A DNA stretch of 26,406 bases, taken from Volvariella volvacea V23. Its lineage: Eukaryota > Basidiomycota > Agaricomycetes > Agaricales > Pluteaceae. The stretch is taken from assembly GCA_000349905.1 (NCBI GenBank), contig KB722744.1, forward strand, positions 552,436 through 578,841, given 5' to 3'. A model generated the notes under the pieces. The model did not search any database, was not told where the DNA came from, and was given only the letters and a program-made list of their open reading frames with translations. Positions 1 through 8,750 of this stretch are shown one piece after another. Position numbers and translations under genes: made by a program. Positions within the stretch are counted from its first letter, which is position 1; every line of letters begins with the position of its first letter.

Positions 1-315
1 GATGATCATCTGCTTTATGATCTGAGCTTTATAAGCACGACCCTTGGGATTCGGGAATATGCGAAAGATTACATAATACCGAAAGAGGCTACATCCTAAG
101 GGTACATTGGTGTTGAAATGCAAATTGTTGCTGATGTCGAAATTCTGAACTGAACTGGCCTCATGACCCCTTGCACAGTGGATGTTGGAATCAAGTACCT
201 CTGCGAACGTGCCCTCAAGAAGGCCGCCGAGATACCAGCTTACAATGGTGTCCCTATGACACGTACTCAATCCCACGCTGCTTCCATCCACGAGTCGCTA
301 TACTCGCCAATCTAG
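1..315 (+). other. Unidentified coding-like segment, cut by the window edge
   Basis: Frame 1 reads as plausible protein from the first base, with stops at 97-99, 151-153 and 313-315. The last part (ATG at 163) encodes about 50 residues including KYLCERALKKAAEIPAYNG. A possible intron lies between about 111 (GTACAT) and 174 (GCACAG), which would remove the second stop. The stretch has normal CpG content (more than ten CG dinucleotides), which ends abruptly at 305-306 where the CpG-free repeat begins. I do not recognise the family. It may be the truncated 3' end of an upstream gene broken by the repeat, or a relic. Confidence in any product is nil; confidence that it is gene-derived is low. Confidence 0.25.
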
Positions 316-626
316 CCTCAGGCCACTCACTGACATCAGGATTCAATATCCAGCCTGTTTTTTGCTATAAAAGCCCTTCTGTGAAGTTAGTGTTGCCAGT
401 AAACCCTATTTATGACCTTTTATGACATACTATCAATGAACCACCTGATTGTTGTTGTGATCTGCAAGAACCTTAACACATAGCTTAATCTCTCAACAGG
501 TTTTTCTTGATCCTGTGATAACTAGTGCACCATGAGGCTTCAAACTCTTACTTGGCACAGAGATATAAAAGGTGTCAAGCCTAAATGTGTATATCATGTT
601 CCATGCCAGTAATAGCATGCATTTCA

Positions 627-922
627 AGTTGCCACATTTTTGGGACCAAATAATGGTGCACCAAGCTCTTCTCTGATTGGTTGAGGATCAACTCCTTCTT
701 GACAAGATATTCACAATGGCTCATTGGGATCCAGACTGGTCTTGGAAACCAAGACTGAAACAGTTGCAAAAGGATCTGTGGCAGTTGGTGTTAATATCTG
801 AACATCAATAGGATATGTTGTTGGTGCAGATGATGCAGCCTCAGAAGATGCAAGAGGAGCATCCAAGGTGATACACTGAGGAGAATAGTGAATAGTGAAA
901 AGCAAGTTGGGATGCTGATCAT
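627..922 (-). pseudogene. Decayed 5' fragment of an oxalate decarboxylase paralogue
   Basis: Minus-strand frames encode a match to exon 1 of the intact gene at 6178-8670: DPFATVSV, then SLDPNEPL, a stop in place of Trp (TGA for TGG), then GVDPQPIREELGAP and GPKNV. The intact gene has SLDPNEPLW, DVDPQPVRGGLGAP and GPNNI. An ATG at 922 begins a hydrophobic signal-like stretch in another frame, so there is at least one frameshift as well as the stop. Upstream, at about 930-1060, the sequence resembles the short TATA-to-ATG leader of the intact gene only loosely. The homology ends near 627; no later exon is present. It is a non-functional relic. Confidence 0.8.
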
Positions 923-1501
923 TTCAATTTCAAGAAAAGTTGGATGAGAGAAAACTGAAAAGGATAAGAACTCTTTGATGAGGCTTGATTGTTGAAGAGA
1001 TTGGAGAATGTGAGCTAGCACACCAGTGCTTGTATATCTCCAAACCTATCCTCATCTTGAAATGAATGTTACCACATTGTCCAGCATTCACCTTTTAGGA
1101 AAACAAGGTATGTGGACATCATGCTCACATTATCAGAGTTTGAGTATAGTTTTCTGGACTTGGACATACTAGTGATGTAATGCCATTCACTCTGACCTTG
1201 CCTCTCCACTTTTCATTTTGCTCATAACATTCATTCATAGGTGAGATAAATGCTTTTGGTTGTATTGCAACCATCCTGCATATTCAATGCACCAAAGATC
1301 TCACAAGATGTCAAACACAGGAATTCTGTAGGTCAGTAAATGGTGTCCTCCAATTCTATGGATTTTGCAGATATTGCAGTGATATTATATCCTAAGATGG
1401 TTTAGAGAAACCAATGATGAGTAGTGACTAGCATTATAGAATAAGTAGAGTTTGACTATATTCTTGAAATTATGATTATTGATTCTGATAGGCAGCATGC
1501 C

Positions 1502-1814
1502 TGTCACAGTTTCTCCATATGTATACCTTTAATCTCAAGTTTATACCTTCTTATCTTATCTTGTTAACTTTTAGTAATACTTCTTTTACATCAGTTTTCT
1601 GAATTTATTCCATCCAGATATCACTTGCCAATCTCACTTTGATCCTAATTACCCTAGATTGATTCAGTAACCCAAATAGGACAAGCCATTGATCCACCAC
1701 ATGCACTTCAGTCTGGACTGGCATCCAGATCAGAGTAATATGTGATTATGTACTTGGCATCAATCTGGCAGTAGTGGCTAAGTACAAATAAGAGCAAGTC
1801 TTAGATTTGTGATA
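1502..1814 (-). mobile_element. Small solo-LTR-like insertion (313 bp) with ATGCC target duplication
   Basis: The insert starts TGTCACAG and ends TGTGATA on the plus strand, so its ends form a short TG/CA-type inverted repeat with one transition. It is flanked by ATGCC at 1497-1501 and 1815-1819. The right repeat arm has the uninterrupted site (GTATGGCATGCTGCCTAT around 21701) with a single GGCAT. A second, partial copy of the insert lies at 22295-22567. The size and 5-bp duplication fit a solo LTR or a short non-autonomous LTR element. Strand is set from the second copy. Confidence 0.75.
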
Positions 1815-2115
1815 ATGCCATACACACAAGAGCTCAAGATATTTGAAGTGTCATTAGATCCCATTGACTTACAATCTAATTGATCCTCAGTAACAAGTAT
1901 TGAATGTGGGATCTCCCTCTCTGTGTATGACACTATGGTAAGTAAGCATTGCAACCTAATGAATTCAAAAAGTCACTTTTAATCAGGAAATCACTTATTC
2001 CTAAGCATTCATAGACACTGCTCACTACCACCAACCATCAAGCTCAACTGTCAAACCTGAATGACAAACCAGAGCTGGTAAGGCAATTTCAATGCTGTAC
2101 TTTCTAATCTGGTAA

Positions 2116-3419
2116 CAGGCCAGCCATAAATCCAGATCTGAAATTGTGTAAAATGCCCCTAATATATGATAACCTGAGTGAGAAACTATATCACACAAAA
2201 AGCTGGTTGTTTTGAGAGTCAGAGACGAGCCCCAGTCTGCTGACTAGGTGAATTTGAGAGTGGATGCACAATAGCATGTGAAACATTACCCAGTATGAAG
2301 CTTTGATGATGGTACCAGAACTTGGGCCTGGTTTGAAGTTCAGGACAGAGTGTTTAATGTATATTTCACACTTGAGAATAGAACCAATTAATGAGGAGGT
2401 TGCCTGAGACCACCAGACATACACACTCATACTGGACATATCACCCAGGATGTGCTACCATAACATAAAGGCTTGTGAAGCTTCCTGGACCACTACCTTC
2501 CTATTGCATATTCACAATAATACCCTGAGCCCTACTCAGAAACCAGCAACTTTGCTCAGATCTTGAAAATCTCAATCTCAGGTATCACCAAATCTGGTAG
2601 CCTTGTGCTCACAAAAATCCCAAAGCAGATACAATTGCACACATTTCTGTGACAGGGAAACCTCCTGGAAAAGTAATAATATTCCTTATTTCATCTTGAT
2701 TCAAGTATTTCATTTCTTTGGATTCTTTTTAATATTTTATTTGATGGACTATCAGAAATCACAATCTATAAAGGATTCCTTGATGTTGTTTGTGAAGAAC
2801 TATACAGTTCTAATTTATTTGTACATGTACTCAGTATATAAGGCCTTCAAGGTCAATTAAAATATCAAGCAATCTTGTCCCCATATTTTGCAAGTAAACT
2901 TGAGTGCTATTTTGTTTGAGAAATCATATAGTGAACTTGGGATATAGCTAGCTCAGGAATTGTTTTCTTGGGACAGATTTTGAATATAGTTGTTTGTGAT
3001 TGAGAGTGGCCCACTAAGCATTAAGCTGAGGGTTGTAGCATTGTCTTGAACATGTGCATCAAGTAGATTCTTAAACAGAACATTGCTGGGCATCAATTAA
3101 AATCCATCTGAGGCTCAGTAGAGTTTTATTTGGTCAGAAATTTGTAGCTTAAATGTGTAAAGGCCTGTATTCTACATGACGAGCAAAGGAGATCTAATTT
3201 ATGAGGTCACCAACACTTTGAACATCATCTGGGAATTGCCAAGAGGAATTTCATCAAGCCAAGTAGATGCCAGTCTAACCACCCCTATAAACTTAAGTTT
3301 GATTTGGGTATTTTTGGAGTTGTGTGTATGTTGCATATCACCTCTAGCACTTCAGGAGCAAATCTTGAGAGTGTGTACATCTCACAGTTTTCAGGGCCAT
3401 CCCATAGTCAGCTTTTCAC
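2116..3419. other. AT-rich segment present only in the left repeat arm
   Basis: About 1.3 kb with no counterpart between the two repeat blocks that are directly joined near 21415 in the right arm. It contains short open frames (for example at 2191-2439, 2603-2860 and 3176-3475) with no recognisable domain, and just two CpGs. I could not find a target-site duplication at its borders, so I cannot say whether it was inserted on the left or deleted on the right. Confidence 0.5.
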
Positions 3420-4310
3420 CAGGCTTGGCATATCCCTGGAAAGCAGGGCAATTCAGTACAGCAAATCATGAGTAGCAACATTAGAGGGGAAGAAAGCCCC
3501 TATACACCAGACAAAGTTGGAGATGGAGGACCCACATTACAGTCATGATGAGCTAAAAGGCAAGTGGTTGAGCAAATCATGAAATTGCTGGTAATAAGAG
3601 GATGTCAGGGCTCGTAAGAGCCCTCGACATAAACGCCCGACACTCAGACGCCCATCAAGCGTCTACACTACACCAACCAAGTGCTCACCCAGTGTTTACA
3701 TTCATATTGACGCCCACCAAGCGTCTTCATCATTTCATTTTCCTTTTCCTTTTCCTTTTCCATTACTCTCCTTCCATTATATCTTCAATACATAATACGT
3801 ATTACCCCATTCTCCCTCTTACACACCATCATTACCTACACACATCCACTTATCCGTACCCTATACCCACTCTACCTGTCTCCATTTTCCCATTTATGAT
3901 AGACCCTTTGTTTCATATTGGGTCCAATGATCCGATCTTGTTCTAGATGAACATGTGTCGAGTCAGACGACCAGTTATGATTTCATATGACTCCATCCCC
4001 TTCCCACATTGACTGTGCATGACATGGGCTTACACATACATGCCGACCCAGCTTACGCATCCCCTGGTCTGTGTGCTACACTCTTCGCTCAGGACTCCCA
4101 CTTTGATACCTTCATTCTTACTCCCCCACTTCTCCTCACCCAGGAGATTATATCCTTTTATTTATCTTTATTTATCTTCGAGTAGTATATATACCGTACT
4201 GCTCTTGCCACCTATTCCCCAGCTTTAAAGATTCTTCGCTTGGGAATAGGTAAGTAACTACAAGCTAGTCTCTTCTTTTCACACCTTTACTTATATATTC
4301 TTCACTTGGG

Positions 4311-5401
4311 TGTTGAACAGCAGCCTTACAGGCGCTAGAGGCTATGGAGGTCACCTCACCTAGGAGTAGAGAGTAATGATACTTCGTGTATATCTAAGGA
4401 TTGGGGGGCTGGTAGGTACATGCTGGAACTATTTGTACAGAGGAGTGACAAGTGCCGTCCACCATTTTGGAAATGATGGTATCCATGTCAGGAATCATAT
4501 CCTTATTCCCTATTTATTCACCGATTATTTAATATTTATTTTCTTTTTCTTTTCTTTTCTTTTCTTTTCTTTTCTTAAGCACCAGGGACCACGTGACTTG
4601 CTTACTTAATCCAGATTAGATTAGATTACATCTTGGCCACATGATGCATTACCTTTTGAGCCACCTTCGGAGGTCTCGGGCATCGAGGTATTCTTGGCGG
4701 CGTCATTAGTCTTGGAGCCATCATCCCGGCTCATGGCTTATCTCTACCCAATGGGATCTTAGCAATATCGGACACTGGTGATGTCATCATGAAGTCATAG
4801 ATAAATACCCGTAGAATAGTCTGGAATAGTGTAAACATGTACATATGGACTCTGGTGAATATATAAGTGGGGCTTGGTTGGCTCTGGGGGTTTTCCTCAG
4901 TTTCGACCTTGTCTACTCTGCCGAGCTAGCTTTGTCTCAGAGACTCCGGCGCAACCTAAATTTACAGGCTACTAAGAGGTGAGTACGCGTCATTAGGATT
5001 CTTGTATCCCTCTCATCTCTCCCACCGGCTGGTAGTGAGAGTTTTCGCAACCATGCCACTGGTGATACCTGGGCACCGCAGTGTGGGTGATCCCTTGTAG
5101 TAGGCCCATCTGATAACGCGTATAGATGTGTGCCAAGTAGTTGACGTTTTCCCTTCTCTTTTATTTATTATCTCTCGTGTATTGTCTTTGGGGCCAAGCG
5201 CCCTCGTCACTGACAATCCACATCGGAATCAATGTGGGTCACTTCGGTGATACTTAGGATTTATCTACCTGTATCCTATGACTATCTATCATGTGTATCT
5301 AGCCACGTATTTCTCCATAACATGTGTATATTCCAAGTACCGGTCCGCATACTCGGTCCAGATAACCATAAGTCTGGTCCATATTGACGGTCCGTCCAAC
5401 A
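4311..5401 (+). mobile_element. Nested solo LTR, family B (1091 bp), TTGGG target duplication
   Basis: The element starts TGTTGAAC and ends GTCCAACA, and is flanked by TTGGG at 4306-4310 and 5402-5406. Removing it restores the family A sequence CACTTGGGAATAGAATCTGA, exactly as seen uninterrupted in the sister LTR near 24264. Internal landmarks are a TATATAAG box near 4860, followed by a splice-donor-like AG/GTGAGT at 4979, and a CTTTT pyrimidine repeat at about 4540-4576. No open reading frame with a recognised domain is present, so it is a solo LTR. Confidence 0.92.
4540..4576 (+). repeat. (TTTTC)n microsatellite in the nested LTR
   Basis: A run of about seven TTTTC/CTTTT units forms a pyrimidine-only strand. 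A shorter CCTTTT run occurs at about 3739-3760 in the surrounding family A LTR. Confidence 0.85.
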
Positions 5402-5528
5402 TTGGGAATAGAATCTGAGTATTCACTTTTTCCTCAACAGAGGGTAGGCATATAATAAGTATCCAGAATTATTGTGGATTACAATATGTACAATAGATAT
5501 ATTCCCTTTAATTTCATCTTATCTGTAG

Positions 5529-5880
5529 GGCATTCATCATTCTTGTTTCATCAGCAGCCCTCCGGATCCATATTTCTGCTTATTCCTTTTTAATTACTCA
5601 TACATTCATTCATCTGATGACATATACCTTCTAGCACATTCCACTCTTTATGCACAGACTACTTATCCTACATCACATGACCTTCTAGTACATTCTATTC
5701 CTTGCGCATGGACCACACTCTTTACATATATAAACCACTCATGTTATCCTGTCCCTCAGACTTGATATTCTCAGTCATTGGGACAGGTAAGCCTCTCAAT
5801 GTACCAGTAGTATAAGTATATTAATCTCAGTCATTGGAACAGACTCCGATTGATTCTTGGTTCATATCACACATTGATAA
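5529..5880 (+). mobile_element. Probable decayed LTR remnant between LTR cluster and decarboxylase gene
   Basis: The stretch shows the same order of landmarks as the well-defined LTRs: pyrimidine- and AT-rich sequence, TATATAAA at about 5727, and a splice-donor-like CAG/GTAAG at 5787 after TCATTGGGA. The motif CAGTCATTGG(G/A)ACAG occurs twice (about 5772 and 5828). I could not find clean TG/CA ends or a target duplication. The rest of 5440-6177 holds the 3' flank of the minus-strand decarboxylase gene and nothing else that I can identify. Confidence 0.4.
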
Positions 5881-6177
5881 CCTTGATTGCTCATCACTTG
5901 AGGTATCATCATATCCTTGACAAGAATGGCCACATTTAAATCAATTTTTGCTGCCATGTCTGTTATCCCAGTTGAGTATCGCATTGAGCCTGTGATATAT
6001 ATAATATTGTGTGGTCAATGGCACATCTATGTTTGCCAGGGAAGATAACAAAGTACAGTTCTAGCTTTACATCAAATTGTCCACGATGACAACTACAAAA
6101 GCATGGGCAATTATATGCAAGTCCATCCAAGTGATTTCATTTTTATCTCTGTCCATAGGTGATAGGCAAGCAAGCAT

Positions 6178-8670
6178 TCAGATAACAGTGTTCTTTGTTT
6201 TAGACAATGCAGCAATAGTCTTATCATCAAAACCCAAATGAGATTTAACCAATTCAGGAGGAGTAAGAGACAGCCACTAGAGTAGGGGACCATTAGCTGT
6301 CCAAATATACCTTTTTTTGAGTTTCGCCTACCTGGTTTAGGCTGATATCTTCAAAGCGATCTAGTTGGTAATGATACAGATTAAGTAATTAATGAATTGA
6401 ATGCTAGGCAAATATTCACCGGAATTAAATATTTCAAGGAACTTCATGGTTGTGTTTCCAATATTCTCAACATAATGCCCTGTTAGGTATGAACATCTCA
6501 GTTTAAGCGGCAGGGCTCAGTGTAATCTTACCCATGCCACCGGGGACATAACCTGCACGTTCGAATGATCACCTAATAACTTTGAAACAATAAGACAAAA
6601 CTTACCAATATCTCCGGCTTGGTAATCAAAAGTCCTGGAATTAGATTGAGAGGCGAAGATCGTCATACGAGCATTGCCTTCACTGTGAGTGGAAAACGTA
6701 AACAAGCTCTTCAGAAAATGTAAAAGCGAAACTGACAGGAAGAAACTCCATTCATCTTGGGTTGGGTGCCACTGAATGGGAAATATGTCTCAAGAACACT
6801 AGATATTCCAATGAAAAATACTGACGTGTAGCTCGCTGAATAGATCGGACGGTAATATAAATGCCTGAGCAAGAGAGAATTGAGTTGAGTCATTTTCTTA
6901 CCGAATTGCACCAGGCTCGACAGTCACCTCTATGGCGGTACTGAGTTGCAATTTTTAGCACAAACAGGATAGTGAGCTTACCAGCTGCCGCAATGGCAGT
7001 AGACACTTTGAAAGCGGTCGAGTCCACGACTTTAACACTACCTCCCGGCAATTTTGTCTGTGGGAGTTGAGATAATTTGAAAGTGAAGGGCTCAGGAACC
7101 GTCCCTTGAGGGCTTTGAGGAACATCGGAGTTGGGGGCGGGTACAGCTGTCAATTTGTGCAAAACATGAGAACGTGCCCTGAGAGTCTGGACGTGGAAAA
7201 AAGACCTGCCTGCAGGGAAGATGTACAGTTCCTCAGCAGGGATATGAGCGAAGGACGTGATGTTTCTACTTTGCAATGAGCTTTTAGTTTAAGCTGTTCT
7301 AATGCTAGCGAATACCTTTGGAAGTTTTTTGCTAGGACTGTATTTAATTGATATCGTGAATTTCCGAGCGGCCATCAAAATGATGCTTACCCTCAGCTGG
7401 GACGTGCGAGAGCCAGTCAGTCAACTGGTAAAGCTGTTAGCTGATAAGTGCGTTGATTTGCGAACCATAAACGTAGAATCTTCGCTAAACTGTCCATCAT
7501 CAAAGACCTGTGTGCCCACATGAGCAAACCCATGTCGTGACCAATCGCTCAGGAGATTGACGCACAAGAAGGAATTCGGAACCGTTAGGGTCATCATCAG
7601 TAGCTTGAAGGGAATGGGGAACACCAGGCGGGAAGTACCAAAGGTCGCCAGGCCCCTGGAGTCAAATCATGATAAGTGAGGACTATGCTGAGCGCGTTGT
7701 AGATGTGGAGTTATATGTACCACTTTGTCAATGAAGTTTCGGCCTTGTGAATCAACAGCAGTGATTTGCGTTGTTCCCTGCATTTCCGATTGAGGGTATA
7801 TCCACGGCCTTGATAGACCCACACACCTTGAGGACGTATGCCCACTGCGAGTCTCGGTAAGTGATTTTCTAGCAAGAAGAAGGGCAATTTACCTCTGCGC
7901 TTTTGTGCCAATGCAGTTCGCTGGAGTTTAAATTGGTAAATGCGTTACCTAAACGGTCTTGCCTTACCGGATAGCGCCCGCCTCTAAGAACATGTTGACG
8001 CTTGCCATGGCTGATGTGGATAAGATCAATCATCGTTCCCTTGATAAGAAGAAACAATTGCTCACCAGTAGCAATCGGCATGTCGTTAACTAGGCACCAC
8101 ACAGTCAATCACACGAGTATACTTTCTAGTCACCGAATACCTACCATTCTGCTGGCGTGCCCAGCCCCCGGTTTGCAACCTATTGTGGCTTTGACTGAAA
8201 GCCCACTTTGCATTCTGACTAGTGGAACCGATAAGCACCATAACACATGAACAAAACATGATTTTCCTGCACTCACACATTGCCCGAATCGGTGCTGGGA
8301 GGAGCAAGGAGATCAGAGTTTTCGATCGCAAGTGGGATATTATTCGGGCCTAATATGGGGCCCCAAGGCCTCCTCTAACCGGTTGGGGATCAACGTCTGT
8401 TTGACCAGTCACCCACAGTGGCTCGTTAGGATCCAGGCTGATCATTGATACAGTCTCTAGAGGGTCGGTAGCAATAAAAATAGAACTTTCAGTTGCGATG
8501 ACTGTATGTGATGCAGGGGAAGAAGCCACTTGAAGTGTGCTTGTTGAGGTCGATGGTAGAGAAACTTGTAGAGCTGGTGCGCCAGAGACAAGACCAGCAA
8601 GGAGTGGCGTAACGACGCATGCCCATGCCCTGATCGTTGTACACTTGGAGCGTGTAAAGCTTGCTGACAT
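6178..8670 (-). CDS. OXDC: Secreted bicupin oxalate decarboxylase, 21 exons, one apparent frameshift
   Basis: The family converts oxalate to formate and CO2 with manganese, usually outside the cell or in the wall. Exons (minus): 8670-8277, 8218-8145, 8089-8066, 8010-7968, 7920-7893, 7844-7827, 7777-7721, 7655-7566, 7507-7466, 7424-7391, 7337-7316, 7268-7210, 7146-6982, 6929-6902, 6835-6826, 6771-6737, 6682-6606, 6552-6532, 6479-6420, 6360-6332, 6276-6178. A signal peptide (MSASFTRS to VSGAPA) comes first. Cupin 1 has GAIRELHWHKSAEW and PHSL; the lid SEDST carries the Glu expected of decarboxylases rather than oxidases. Cupin 2 has RELHWHPTQDEW and GHYVEN. The spliced length is 1409 nt, one short of 470 codons: a base is missing near 8354-8361 (GAP/ILGP), so as written the frame hits TAG. 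Intron 7209-7147 uses a GC donor. The ATG at 8745 lies in the TATA box and was not used. Confidence 0.9.
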
Positions 8671-8744
8671 TATGGTGATGCTAGTGAGAAGCTTTTGGGA
8701 GGAGGCGAGGATTGCTGGAGGACAGTGGCCAAAACTGGTGTGCA

Positions 8745-8750
8745 TTTATA
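8745..8750 (-). promoter_or_regulatory. TATA box of the oxalate decarboxylase gene
   Basis: TATAAA on the minus strand 75 bases upstream of the chosen ATG (8670), inside GGTATAAATGCA. The spacing leaves a short leader, typical of a highly expressed fungal gene. The position also argues against the in-frame ATG that overlaps the box. Confidence 0.6.

Larger units (their letters stand above)
600..3495 (-). repeat. Left arm of a dispersed inverted repeat (CpG-free)
   Basis: Read on the minus strand, about 3495-3420 and 2115-630 match the plus strand at 21343-22294 and 23411-23539 in the same order. Shared blocks include the CCCCTCTAATG border, the block around GACAGTTGAGCTTGATGGTT, a block at about 1825-2110, a block at 930-1497, and the oxalate decarboxylase fragment. 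The left arm carries about 1.3 kb (2115-3420) absent from the right arm, and a 313-bp insertion (1502-1814). No open coding frame of a transposase or polymerase is visible. Only two CpGs occur between 306 and 3612. It could be a transposon with a captured gene fragment or a decayed segmental duplication. Confidence 0.75.
3603..5439 (+). mobile_element. Solo LTR, family A copy 1, split by a nested LTR
   Basis: It starts TGTCAGGGCTCGTAAGAGCC, where the first 27 bases can fold into a stem-loop, and ends CCTCAACA at 5439. Parts 3603-4310 and 5407-5439 are colinear with the sister LTR at 23540-24302. Flanks GAGGA (3598-3602) and GAGGG (5440-5444) look like a 5-bp target duplication with one mismatch. 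It has a pyrimidine-rich tract (CTTTTC repeats near 3740), a TATATATA box near 4186 and a splice-donor-like AG/GTAAG at 4250. It is CpG-rich, unlike the DNA around it, which suggests a comparatively recent insertion. No internal coding region remains. Confidence 0.88.

Noticed and set aside
2191..3475. Short open frames in the left repeat arm
   Set aside because: Under 100 residues, AT-rich, no reverse transcriptase, integrase or transposase motif visible.
4588..4597. CACGTG E-box (Pho4-like site)
   Set aside because: It lies in the nested LTR, about 10 kb from the transporter start on the far side of another gene; no reason to link it to phosphate control.
8345..8377. A 56-base intron (GTCAAAC to TATTAG) that would repair the decarboxylase frame
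   Set aside because: It would remove the conserved DPQP.RGGLGAP segment that is also kept in both decayed paralogue fragments, and the donor is poor. A one-base deletion is simpler.
8671..8745. Upstream in-frame ATG for the decarboxylase
   Set aside because: The ATG overlaps the TATAAA box and would put a non-signal extension before a good signal peptide.
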